A stretch of 64,000 nucleotides of DNA from Mesorhizobium erdmanii USDA 3471. Lineage in GTDB: Bacteria > Pseudomonadota > Alphaproteobacteria > Rhizobiales > Rhizobiaceae. Position numbers and translations under genes: made by a program. The stretch spans positions 124,001 through 188,000 of the forward strand of contig NZ_AXAE01000015.1 of the NCBI RefSeq assembly GCF_000472705.1, in the 5' to 3' direction. Under the pieces are notes generated by a model. It was not told where the DNA came from and ran no database searches. It saw nothing but the letters and a program-made list of their open reading frames with translations. The stretch's first letter is position 1. Each line of letters starts with the position of its first letter. Below are positions 17,589 through 26,344 of this stretch, piece after piece.

Positions 17589-18821
17589 CTATTTCTTCAA
17601 CACGGCGTTGGCCTTGGCCGCCGCATCCTTCAGGCCTGCCTCGGGGTCGCCGCCGAGATAGATCTTCTGCATCGCGTCGGACGTGATCTGGGCGACTTCT
17701 TCCCAGCCCGGGATGACCGGCGCGAAGCGTGCGTCGGGCAAGAGCGCGGTGAAGGCGGCGAGGTCCGCGTTGTGGACGTAATAGTCCATCTTGGCCTCTT
17801 CCTTGTTCACCGGCAGGAAGCCTTCGCCTTGCGTGAACTTGGCGCGCTGCTCCGTGGTGAACAGGAAGTCCATCAGCTTCCAGGCTTCATCCTTGTTCTT
17901 GGAGTTCTTGAACATGATCATGGAATCGGTGACGCCATAGGTGCCGCGTGCGCCGGTCGGGCCGGCCGGAATGGCGGCGACGCCATATTTCAGGCTCGGC
18001 GCCTCGTCCTTGATCTGGTTGGAGAGGAAGGGCGCGGTGATCATCATGCCGACCTTGCCCTGCTTGAAGAGGTTCTGCACGTCCTCGCGGTTGTTGGAGG
18101 TGACGCCCGGCTCCGTCAGCCCTTCGTCGATCATTGACTTGTAGAGCTTGGCGGCCTCGAGCGCGCCCGGGGTGCCGAGGCCCGACGTGCCGTCCTTGTT
18201 GAGGATCTCGGTGCCCAGCGACCACATCGCATAGTAGTAATAGACGTCGGTTTCGATCTCCTTGCCCTGCAGGCCGAAACCGAACGTGCCGGAGCCGAGC
18301 GCCTTGATCTTGCGCGCATCGTCCTGCAGCTCGGTCCAGGTTGCCGGCGGCTTGGCGATGCCGGCCTTCTCGAACAGCTCTTTGTTGTAATACATGGCGC
18401 GCGCCGAGGCGGCGATCGGCAGGCCGTAGGTCTTGCCACCCATGATCGACGGCGACAGGAACGTGTCGATGAATCGGCCCTTGAATTCGGGCGTGATGTA
18501 GCCGTCGAGCGGCTCGGCGACATCCTGCTGGACGAAATCGATCAGCCAGCGCGTGCCGATGATCGACAGATCCGCATTGGTGCCGGCGGTGATGTCGGTG
18601 GTCAGCTTCTGCAACAACACATCCCACGGCACCACTTCGAACTTGACGGTGATGCCGGGGTTCTTCGCCTCGAATTCCTTCTTCACTTCCTCGAAATAGG
18701 GGCCGGTCTTGGCGCTGTATTCGGCGACGGTGACGCGCACTTCACCCGCATTCGCCTGCGCCGCGAAGGCCAGCATGCTCATTCCGGCCATCAGGCCGGC
18801 AGTCGATTTGGCAAGGCTCAT
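17589..18821 (-). CDS. sugar ABC transporter substrate-binding protein
   Basis: The product is 410 residues from the ATG at 18819-18821. A Sec signal peptide (about 1-25, ending A-Q-A-N-A) leads into a family 1 extracellular binding fold: F-E-A-K-N-P-G-I-T-V-K-F near residue 45 and G-K-V-G-M-M-I-T-A-P-F near residue 245. It delivers a carbohydrate or related solute to the two CUT1 permeases downstream. The ATPase for this system is encoded divergently at 19779-20846. The ligand is unknown. Confidence 0.92.
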   Translation of the reverse strand: MSLAKSTAGLMAGMSMLAFAAQANAGEVRVTVAEYSAKTGPYFEEVKKEFEAKNPGITVKFEVVPWDVLLQKLTTDITAGTNADLSIIGTRWLIDFVQQDVAEPLDGYITPEFKGRFIDTFLSPSIMGGKTYGLPIAASARAMYYNKELFEKAGIAKPPATWTELQDDARKIKALGSGTFGFGLQGKEIETDVYYYYAMWSLGTEILNKDGTSGLGTPGALEAAKLYKSMIDEGLTEPGVTSNNREDVQNLFKQGKVGMMITAPFLSNQIKDEAPSLKYGVAAIPAGPTGARGTYGVTDSMIMFKNSKNKDEAWKLMDFLFTTEQRAKFTQGEGFLPVNKEEAKMDYYVHNADLAAFTALLPDARFAPVIPGWEEVAQITSDAMQKIYLGGDPEAGLKDAAAKANAVLKK

Positions 18822-19005
18822 CTCATCTCTCCCATTTGCTCCGCGCATTTGCGCTCCCTGTGCCGATGGGCTGGCACAAGATTTATGTGACTTTCCTACA
18901 TTATCGATGAATTTGCGGCATGAAAGCGGATTATTATGTTGCTTAATTACATTCCTTTCAATAGCCTGCGGGGCATCTGCCTGATCTGCGGAAGGAGCGA
19001 GCGCC

Positions 19006-19776
19006 GTGGTTTCGAAAGCCGAATTCGAAGGCAGGACTGCCGTCGTCACCGGGGCCGGTGGCGGTCTTGGCTCGGCGATCGTCGCATTGCTGGCAGACAG
19101 GGGCGCACGCGTGGTCGGCTGCGACCACACAGAGGAGGCGCTGGCAAGCCCGCGGCTGGCCTCGCGCCATGTCTTCAATCTTCTCGACCGGGCTTCGATC
19201 GAGGCGGGGATCGCCGCCGTGCTGGGCCAGGATGGTGTGCCCGACATCCTGATCAACAATGCCGGCTGGACGCGCGCCGAGACGATTTATGCGCTCGACA
19301 CCGACAGAATTGAGCACGAGCTCGATCTCAACCTGACCGGGGTGATGACCTTCGCCGACCCACTTGCGAAGGCGATGGCCGCGCGCGGTTCAGGCAGCAT
19401 CGTCTTCATCTCGTCGGTCAATGCCATCGCGCATTTCGGCAACCCGGCCTACGCCGCCGCCAAGGCCGGCATCAACGCCTATGCCAAATCGGTCGCCGTC
19501 GAACTTGGCCGCAGCGGCGTGCGCGCGAATGTCGTCTGTCCCGGATCGATCCGCACCGCGGCCTGGGACCACCGCCTCGCCAAGGACCCGGAGATCCTGG
19601 GCAAGCTCAAGCGGCTCTATCCGCTCGGCCGCATCGTCAATGCCTCGGAAGTGGCGGAAGCGGTTGCCTTCCTTGCATCGGACCGCGCGTCGGGCGTAAC
19701 AGGCGTGGTGATGCCCGTCGACGCCGGGCTGACCGCCGGCTGCCTGCCGTTCATCGACGACATATTGGGAGCGTGA
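19006..19776 (+). CDS. SDR family NAD(P)-dependent oxidoreductase
   Basis: The product is 256 residues from a GTG at 19006 with an AAGGAG site upstream. The classical SDR elements are complete: T-G-A-G-G-G-L-G (15-22) for the cofactor, N-N-A-G (84-87), and Ser136/137, Tyr149 and Lys153 as the catalytic set. It is the first gene of the rightward arm of the sugar locus, so it probably oxidises or reduces the imported sugar or polyol. Asp40 after the second strand favours NAD over NADP. Confidence 0.92.
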   Translation: MVSKAEFEGRTAVVTGAGGGLGSAIVALLADRGARVVGCDHTEEALASPRLASRHVFNLLDRASIEAGIAAVLGQDGVPDILINNAGWTRAETIYALDTDRIEHELDLNLTGVMTFADPLAKAMAARGSGSIVFISSVNAIAHFGNPAYAAAKAGINAYAKSVAVELGRSGVRANVVCPGSIRTAAWDHRLAKDPEILGKLKRLYPLGRIVNASEVAEAVAFLASDRASGVTGVVMPVDAGLTAGCLPFIDDILGA

Positions 19777-19778
19777 CC

Positions 19779-20846
<1,068 letters not shown>

Positions 20847-20910
20847 CGCCACCCCTGCGAAGGCAATGGCATGAAGACGAAGCGACCAACGTGATGACGA
20901 AGACACGGGC

Positions 20911-21792
20911 ATGAAGACGCCGGCCGACATCATCACGCGGCTGCAGCTGATGTCGCAGGACGGCACCAAATCGGACCGCCGGCTGGCTGGCCTTGTGCTC
21001 TCCGATCTCGATTTCGCCTCCAAGGCGGCGATCTCCGAAATTGCCGCGCGCGTCGGCGTCAGCGAACCGACGGTAACCCGTTTCTGCCGCAATCTCGGCT
21101 GCGAGGGCTTGCGTGATTTCAAATTCTATCTGGCGCAGGCCATTGCCATAGGCGGCCAGTATCTGTCACCCGAGCCGTTGAGCCGGGACGCCCGCGAGCA
21201 GCGCATCGCCACGGCCATCACCGAAGCGGCCGTTACGGCCATCCAGCGCGCCAGCGAGAACCTCGACATGACGACGCTGGTCGCCGTCGCCGCGCGGCTG
21301 GCGACGTCGGGCAACGTGCTGTGCATTGGCTCCGGCGGCATCTCCTCGATGATGGCGACCGAAATGCAGAACCGGCTGTTCCGGCTCGGCCTGCCGGTGC
21401 TGGCGCAGATCGACGGCCAGTTGCAGCGCATGTACGCTGCCGTTGCCACGCCGGAGACCACGCTGGTCGCCTTTTCGGTGTCGGGCTATGCGCGCTCGGT
21501 CATCGAGGCGGTGCAAGTCGCCCAGCAATATGGCGCCACCACGGTCGCTATCACCGCGCCCGATTCGGCACTGGCCAAGGCTGCCGACACGGTCATTCAT
21601 CTGCAGCCGCTCGAGGATGGCAACATCTACAAGCCGACATCGTCGCGCTACGCGCTGCTGGCGATCGTCGACATGATCGTGACATCGGTGGCTGAGACGC
21701 GCGGCCCGAAAGTGCTGGAGAATTTGCGCCGCATCAAGCAGAGCGTGAACACACTGAAGGTCGACGACCCAAGGCTGCCCCTAGGCGATTGA
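20911..21792 (+). CDS. MurR/RpiR family transcriptional regulator
   Basis: The product is 293 residues. The N-terminal HTH_6 domain includes A-A-I-S-E-I-A-A-R-V-G-V-S-E-P-T-V-T-R-F-C-R near residues 40-60. A SIS domain follows from about 110 (V-L-C-I-G-S-G-G-I-S-S-M-M-A-T-E), which binds phosphosugars. It is the last gene of the SDR-ATPase arm and presumably senses a phosphorylated breakdown product and controls the divergent promoter region at 18822-19005. No clear palindromic operator was found there by eye. Confidence 0.92.
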   Translation: MKTPADIITRLQLMSQDGTKSDRRLAGLVLSDLDFASKAAISEIAARVGVSEPTVTRFCRNLGCEGLRDFKFYLAQAIAIGGQYLSPEPLSRDAREQRIATAITEAAVTAIQRASENLDMTTLVAVAARLATSGNVLCIGSGGISSMMATEMQNRLFRLGLPVLAQIDGQLQRMYAAVATPETTLVAFSVSGYARSVIEAVQVAQQYGATTVAITAPDSALAKAADTVIHLQPLEDGNIYKPTSSRYALLAIVDMIVTSVAETRGPKVLENLRRIKQSVNTLKVDDPRLPLGD

Positions 21793-21820
21793 CCCGGGCG
21801 CCGCGCGGCGAGGCGATGGA

Positions 21821-22132
21821 CTATACGCCGAACGCCTCGATGCTCTTCGTCAGCATTTCCGGTTCGCCAACGACGCGCAGCGTCTTCAGCCGCGCCGTGC
21901 CGCCGGCAACAACTGAAACAGCCGATGCCGGCACCCCCAGCATCCTGGCGACCAGCTTCTCCAGCGCTTGATTGGCGGCACCGTTTTCCGGCACGGCGCG
22001 GACACGCGCCTTCAAATGGCTTCGCCCGTCGGCCGATGTTTCGACGCCTTCGAGCCGATCCGAGGACGATTTTGGCGTCAGCCGCACGAACAGCTCGATG
22101 CCGTTCTCGCGAACACGGAACGGCGCGCTCAT
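21821..22132 (-). CDS. yggU: DUF167/YggU family protein
   Basis: The product is 103 residues from the ATG at 22130-22132, close after the yggT stop. It has the DUF167 pattern: R-L-T-P-K-S-S-S-D-R-L near residue 18, L-K-A-R-V-R-A-V-P-E-N-G-A-A-N near residue 40 and V-V-A-G-G-T-A-R-L-K near residue 75. It is a small cytoplasmic protein of unknown role, and commonly follows yggT as here. Confidence 0.9.
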   Translation of the reverse strand: MSAPFRVRENGIELFVRLTPKSSSDRLEGVETSADGRSHLKARVRAVPENGAANQALEKLVARMLGVPASAVSVVAGGTARLKTLRVVGEPEMLTKSIEAFGV

Positions 22133-22145
22133 GCGGTCGCGGGGC

Positions 22146-22436
22146 TCACAGCACCAGCGGCGCAATCGTGGTGAGGATGAACTGCCTGATGAAGAACAGG
22201 ATCAAGAGCAGGATGATCGGCGAAATGTCGATGCCGCCGAGATCGGGCATGAAACGCCGGATCGGCCGCAGCGCCGGCTCGGTCAGCCGGTAGAGCATGT
22301 TGCCGATGCTGCCGACAAACTGGTTGCGCGAATTGACCACGTTGAAGGCATAGAGCCAGGAAAAGATCGCCGAGGCGATGATGATCCACCAGTAGAGGTC
22401 AAGCGCCATGACGATGGTTTGAATGAGGGCGAGCAT
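22146..22436 (-). CDS. yggT: YggT family membrane protein
   Basis: The product is 96 residues from the ATG at 22434-22436. It has two hydrophobic helices (about 5-28 and 70-92) around the signature N-R-Y-R-like segment, here [18 protein letters not shown]. That L-T-E-P-x-L-x-P-I-R motif is the YggT hallmark. YggT proteins are inner-membrane factors linked to osmotic balance and cell-division neighbourhoods. It is paired with yggU in an operon. Confidence 0.92.
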   Translation of the reverse strand: MLALIQTIVMALDLYWWIIIASAIFSWLYAFNVVNSRNQFVGSIGNMLYRLTEPALRPIRRFMPDLGGIDISPIILLLILFFIRQFILTTIAPLVL

Positions 22437-22581
22437 GCCGGTCTCCAATTGTTGCCGACATGTAGCCATTGCACGCCAAACCGGCAAGAGCCGGCTGCCA
22501 TGCGCCATGCAGCATGGATTTCGGCAAAACGCCGCCTTGACAGAAATCCGTCGCGCCCGATAAATGCGCCATCCGTTGGAC

Positions 22582-22657
<76 letters not shown>

Positions 22658-22980
22658 TCGGAATAATCTGTCTTCCATTTTTGCGGCACTGGCAAGGTCC
22701 AGGCATCATCCGCCGCGACGCCATGCGCGTGCAGCGCCGATCTCCCCAAAAATGGCCGTACACGATTTTCGCGATTCGGCAGGCGATGCGGTTGTCAATT
22801 GGACTTATGGCGATACCGACTGTCTGCTTGGCGCTGTTTTTTTTGGAAACTGCCTCATTAGACTGGCGCTATCAAATCAGTTTTTTCTGTGTGTTGTAGC
22901 GAGGCGTTTCGGCGGGGGCGACCGAAGGCGCTATATGGATTTCGAGTCGAAATGAAGCATCCGCCTGCGAAAGCAAAAAA
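22658..22980. other. intergenic stretch between tRNA-Ala and the XRE gene
   Basis: These 323 bases have no gene I can support. Short frames on both strands lack ribosome sites and family resemblance. It has T runs (around 22840 and 22880) and is less GC-rich than its surroundings. It probably contains the promoter of the XRE gene, but no specific site stands out. Confidence 0.5.
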
Positions 22981-23730
22981 GTGTCCATTCGCGAGAATCT
23001 CGGCGCAAATCTCAGACGGCTCTGCAAGGACCATGCCTCCGTTAGCGCGGTATGCCGTGAGTTGGGTATCAACCGTACGCAGTTCGAACGTTACCTGCAG
23101 GGGCAGAGCGTTCCCAACAAGGCCACTGCCAAGCTGATCTGTGACTATTTCCACGTCAACGAAGCCGAATTGTACCAGGACCCTGGCATTCCCGAGCCCA
23201 GGGATCCCGGCCTGCTGCCGATTTCCGAAAGCCTGTTCAACCAGATGATCCGCCCACCCGCCCCATCGATAGCGGGCGGCACCTATTTCACCTACTTTTC
23301 AATTCCGGGCCGTTCCGACCTCTTGATGCGCTCGGTGACCTTCGTGCGTCGCGAGGCCGAACTGGTCACATTCCGCAGGGTCACCGGATGGTCGGAACGC
23401 CGTGGCTCGACATGGGCGCGGGCGCGCGGCAACCACTATGGCGTGGCGATCTCGCGCCTGAACTGGATTTATCTCAGCGGCATCAACCGTCGCCAGACCG
23501 GCGAACCGTCGTTGATCTCCGTGCAATGGGCCCCAATCTCCGAACCGGTGCTGACGGGCAAGGCCATGCTTTTGACCGAGGCCGGACCGGCGTTCGTATC
23601 GGTCATCATGCGGCAGGATGTGTCCGGTATCCGGCCACGGCATGCGATCCGCATGGCGCATGTCATCGGTCTTGACGATCCGGGCGTCGATCAACTCGTC
23701 GTCAGCCTCGCCCGGGACGGGCTGGCCTGA
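22981..23730 (+). CDS. XRE-type helix-turn-helix regulator with C-terminal unknown domain
   Basis: The product is 249 residues from a GTG at 22981; the A-rich upstream bases give no strong ribosome site. The N-terminal 65 residues form a helix-turn-helix of the XRE type: V-S-A-V-C-R-E-L-G-I-N-R-T-Q-F-E-R-Y-L then Q-G-Q-S-V-P-N-K-A-T-A. The remaining 180 residues, from about G-G-T-Y-F-T-Y-F-S-I, form a beta-rich domain I cannot name. The gene lies 316 bases upstream of the peptide and SagB genes on the same strand and is the best candidate for their regulator. Confidence 0.82.
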   Translation: MSIRENLGANLRRLCKDHASVSAVCRELGINRTQFERYLQGQSVPNKATAKLICDYFHVNEAELYQDPGIPEPRDPGLLPISESLFNQMIRPPAPSIAGGTYFTYFSIPGRSDLLMRSVTFVRREAELVTFRRVTGWSERRGSTWARARGNHYGVAISRLNWIYLSGINRRQTGEPSLISVQWAPISEPVLTGKAMLLTEAGPAFVSVIMRQDVSGIRPRHAIRMAHVIGLDDPGVDQLVVSLARDGLA

Positions 23731-24046
23731 AGCGCGTCGCGTTTGAACGGATTTATGTGACGCGCCTTAGGCCCTTGCTACGTCCGGGCGACATGCATCG
23801 GCCGACCGCTTACGCTAAATAAGAATAAGAATATCCCGAAAGAGCGTATGCTAGCGATTGCCTACTCCATATCTGAGCAAAATCGATTTTTTAGACTTTA
23901 GCGCCAAGAAAGATATTTTAGATCACGTTGGCTTTACTGCAATTTTAATAAATCATTAACTCTTTCGAACTTACCTTTCTTCTTGCGGATCCCACGGTGA
24001 GGATCTTTCAACAGCCCCCATTGGGGGGGGCGGGGAAGGGATAAGA
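23731..24046. promoter_or_regulatory. AT-richer upstream region of the peptide/SagB locus
   Basis: These 316 bases have clearly lower GC than their flanks, especially 23815-23970, and contain no convincing coding frame. A direct repeat GATTTTTTAGA (23885-23895) and GATATTTTAGA (23912-23922), 27 bases apart, could be a regulator site pair. A CCCCC-ATT-GGGGG hairpin lies at 24015-24027, just before the GGGAAGGG ribosome site at 24033-24040. The base composition may also mark acquired DNA. Confidence 0.4.
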
Positions 24047-24142
24047 ATGGCCAAGAAAGTGAACAGCGCCCCGAAGCTGACGGTTGTCGCGGGCACGCAG
24101 ACCGTCTTCTTCTCGCAGGGCATGCACTACAACAAGCGCTGA
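24047..24142 (+). CDS. 31-residue peptide, candidate RiPP precursor
   Basis: The ATG at 24047 follows a GGGAAGGG ribosome site with six-base spacing, and the frame closes with TGA at 24140-24142. The peptide begins M-A-K-K-V-N-S-A-P-K and ends F-F-S-Q-G-M-H-Y-N-K-R. It has a basic N-terminus, a hydrophobic/Thr-rich centre (T-V-V-A-G-T-Q-T-V), no cysteine, and one Tyr, one His and two Ser. It lies 67 bases before a SagB-type dehydrogenase with a probable peptide-binding domain. A precursor for that enzyme is the natural reading, though a regulatory leader peptide is possible. No homologue could be checked. Confidence 0.55.
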   Translation: MAKKVNSAPKLTVVAGTQTVFFSQGMHYNKR

Positions 24143-24209
24143 AGTCGTTCGGCGCCGATGGGCTTTCGCCTGTCGGCGTCTCACATCCACAAAAACAGCA
24201 TTCAGCATC

Positions 24210-25274
24210 ATGAAAATGCGCTCTGCAAAAACCCTTGTCTTCTATCACGGGACCAACAAGATCACGGCCTGCAACTTCCTGACCAGAAGCGTCTTCGAAT
24301 GCAGCCCCGAGGTGCTCGGCCTTCTTGCATCCTGGGGCGAATGGGCCTCCACGGCGGAAATCGCACGCGCCCACGGATGGTCGAAATCAGACCTCAACGC
24401 CGTCGTCCCGCAATTGCTTGATTTTTCTGCCCTGGTCGCCGCCGGCTCGCCGCTGGCCGAACAGGAAACAGAATTTTCCGGACAGTGGAGTTGGGGTATC
24501 CCGACCGCGCTGATGCATTTCTGCGTCCAGGACGCCGAGTTCATGACCATTGAACAGGCCGAGGCACGCCAGATCGAACGCGCCGGTCACGTCGCGCAAC
24601 CCGACCTTCTGCTCAAGAATGCCACGGGCGCCATTCGGCTGCCGAACGCACTCGACGACAACGAACTTCTGAGCCTGATGGCACGGCGCCGCACCAACCG
24701 CACCGCGGCCGCGCCCACCATCACCGCGCAGCAGCTTTCCGACTGCCTGTTCGCGGGCATGGGCATTACCGGCGAGACCAGCAATTGCGTCGGCGCCCTG
24801 CCCCTGGGCATGACCCCTTCTGGCGGCGCTCGGAACCCCTACGAGGCCTATGTTGTTGCGCTTGGCGTCGAGGGCCTGGAGCCCGGTGTCTATCACTATT
24901 CCGCCGCCGATCACGATCTTGGCAGGATCTCGGCCAACCATCTGCCGAAGATCTCCGAATTGGTCGGCGGGCAGGAATGGGCGGATGCCATGCCTTGCTT
25001 GATTCTGCTTTGCGCCAGGCTCGACCGCACCATGTGGAAATATGAGGACGCGAACGCCTACCGCGTCGTGCTGATCGAGGCCGGCCATATCGGCCAGAAC
25101 ATGATGCTGGCGGCGACCAGGCATAGGCTGTCGGCCTGCCCCACGGCGGCGCTCAGCCATTCGGCAATCAAGCGTCTTCTTGGCCTCGACCGCCTGACCG
25201 ATGCACCGATCTATGGCTTGACCCTCTCGACCCCGCAACCAAGCCCACATCCGGCGGGCCAGTCGATTAACTAG
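24210..25274 (+). CDS. SagB/ThcOx-type FMN dehydrogenase with N-terminal RRE-like domain
   Basis: The product is 354 residues from ATG at 24210 (or 24216); no strong ribosome site is seen. Residues about 20-85 (F-x-C-S-P-E-V-L-G-L-L then T-A-E-I-A-R-A-H-G and L-L-D-F-S-A-L-V-A-A) look like a winged helix of the PqqD/RRE type that binds leader peptides. Residues 150-340 are the nitroreductase-fold dehydrogenase: RRRTNR (159-164) for FMN phosphate, PSGGARNPYEAY (203-214) and G-H-I-G-Q-N (292-297). SagB enzymes oxidise azolines to azoles made by YcaO partners. No YcaO gene is present here, so the reaction is open. Confidence 0.85.
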   Translation: MKMRSAKTLVFYHGTNKITACNFLTRSVFECSPEVLGLLASWGEWASTAEIARAHGWSKSDLNAVVPQLLDFSALVAAGSPLAEQETEFSGQWSWGIPTALMHFCVQDAEFMTIEQAEARQIERAGHVAQPDLLLKNATGAIRLPNALDDNELLSLMARRRTNRTAAAPTITAQQLSDCLFAGMGITGETSNCVGALPLGMTPSGGARNPYEAYVVALGVEGLEPGVYHYSAADHDLGRISANHLPKISELVGGQEWADAMPCLILLCARLDRTMWKYEDANAYRVVLIEAGHIGQNMMLAATRHRLSACPTAALSHSAIKRLLGLDRLTDAPIYGLTLSTPQPSPHPAGQSIN

Positions 25275-25338
25275 CCGCTATGTCCATTGTAGCCAATAAC
25301 CATTCAAATAATTTCACTTCGACTACAGGAGCAACACG

Positions 25339-25590
25339 GTGCCAAATCAGTCTTTACGCCAATCAGAGCTCGATAGCCTTCAATATATCGCATCAATGAC
25401 CAATGAACTGGTGCAGATGGCCGAAGCAGGCCGCTTTCCCATGATTTCATACCTGCTGGGCATGGCCTATGCCGAGGCCTTCGATGTGCTGCGCGGCGCA
25501 CGGCCGACCCGGCATGCGCAGCTCAGCGGCAATCCGATGCATGCCAAAGTGCACGCGAAGGAGAACCGCGCGCAGCCAAGGACAGCGTAA
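25339..25590 (+). CDS. small helical protein of unknown function (SagB locus, 1)
   Basis: The product is 83 residues from a GTG at 25339 preceded by AGGAG. The first 55 residues are helical and amphipathic, with M-T-N-E-L-V-Q-M-A-E then P-M-I-S-Y-L-L-G-M-A-Y-A-E-A. This L-x-M-A-x-x-E-A pattern recalls a group of small alphaproteobacterial proteins of unknown function. The tail is basic and disordered. It is the first of three closely spaced small genes after the dehydrogenase. Confidence 0.65.
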   Translation: MPNQSLRQSELDSLQYIASMTNELVQMAEAGRFPMISYLLGMAYAEAFDVLRGARPTRHAQLSGNPMHAKVHAKENRAQPRTA

Positions 25591-25594
25591 CCCG

Positions 25595-25837
25595 ATGCAA
25601 ATGTCAGCCGTATGCGGGGCGGGCGGCTCGCAGCCGAACCGATGGGAGACGCTCTGCGCGCTGCAGGGCCTTCTGCCGCTCCTGAGAAAGAACGCCGCCG
25701 ACCTCGGCCGCATCGATATGGTCTACTGGTTCGACCAGGCCGACGCGGAGATCGCCAACATCATCAGGGGCCGACCTTCCGACGCCGCCGCGATCCCCGC
25801 CTTGATCGCCAGCAGCCGGCAAAATGAACATTCATAG
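25595..25837 (+). CDS. small protein of unknown function (SagB locus, 2)
   Basis: The product is 80 residues from the ATG at 25595, four bases after the previous stop. A second ATG at 25601 is possible. Two predicted helices (L-C-A-L-Q-G-L-L-P-L-L-R-K-N and V-Y-W-F-D-Q-A-D-A-E-I-A-N-I-I) follow a short polar start with one cysteine. No family is recognised. The tight spacing supports real co-translation with its neighbours. Confidence 0.55.
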   Translation: MQMSAVCGAGGSQPNRWETLCALQGLLPLLRKNAADLGRIDMVYWFDQADAEIANIIRGRPSDAAAIPALIASSRQNEHS

Positions 25838-25861
25838 ATAGAGATTGAGGGGGACCCGCCG

Positions 25862-26182
25862 ATGAACATGATCGCACCCATCAGAAGTGCCGACGCCAGA
25901 GACAGTGTCTTCAGCCGGCTCCATGCCCTGATCGCCGGCCGGCCGGCATCGTCGGATGCCGCGCGTGCCGAGGCCCGACGACTGATTTCAGTGGCGATGG
26001 CCGAAACCTGGCAGGCCGACAGCCTGTGGGGCGCGGCGGACGCCTTTCACGCCCATTTCGACTTCATGATGCAGACCATCGAGATCAACGGCGCCGACGA
26101 TCCGAACCTCAGGACGCTGCGCACGAAATGCCGCTTCTACCTGGAGCAAGTCGAAGCCCTGTGTCGGTCGATGAGCCACTGA
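25862..26182 (+). CDS. small helical protein of unknown function (SagB locus, 3)
   Basis: The product is 106 residues from the ATG at 25862 with a GAGGGGG site upstream. It looks all-helical: an A-R-A-E-A-R-R-L-I-S-V-A-M-A-E segment near residue 40, then F-H-A-H-F-D-F-M-M-Q-T-I-E near 60 and C-R-F-Y-L-E-Q-V-E-A-L-C near the end. The two histidines and two cysteines might bind metal, but this is speculative. It ends 59 bases before a RIME-like repeat, which probably closes the transcript. Confidence 0.6.
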   Translation: MNMIAPIRSADARDSVFSRLHALIAGRPASSDAARAEARRLISVAMAETWQADSLWGAADAFHAHFDFMMQTIEINGADDPNLRTLRTKCRFYLEQVEALCRSMSH

Positions 26183-26240
26183 CTGCGATTTCTCGCGAAG
26201 GTCGTACAGTACCTGTATTTGGCCGGCCGAGCCCTTGCTC

Positions 26241-26344
26241 TAGAGCGGTTCAGCGTTTGATGGAAACGCCGAACCGCTCTAACTCTTTGTTTTTACGCAA
26301 TTCCGGACGGAAAACCGTTACACACTTTTCCTGGAATTGCTCTA
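26241..26344 (+). repeat. RIME-like mosaic repeat, copy 1
   Basis: This is about 104 bp with two palindromes. The first is AGAGCGGTTC...GAACCGCTCT (26242-26280). The second is GCAATTCC...GGAATTGC (26297-26340). They are joined by AACTCTTTGTTTTTAC. It resembles the Rhizobium-specific intergenic mosaic element. A copy in opposite orientation lies at 29802-29905. Its last bases form the TAG stop of tonB on the minus strand (26342-26344). Confidence 0.82.

Noticed and set aside
18822..19005. Possible RpiR operator in the divergent sugar promoter
   Set aside because: CTTTC and GAAAG motifs are present, but no clear palindrome could be found by eye.
25280..25399. 39-codon Ser/Thr/Asn-rich frame starting M-S-I-V-A-N-N-H, considered as a second precursor peptide in the SagB locus
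   Set aside because: It has no ribosome site and overlaps the start of the 83-residue gene at 25339, which does have one. It may be real but cannot be supported.
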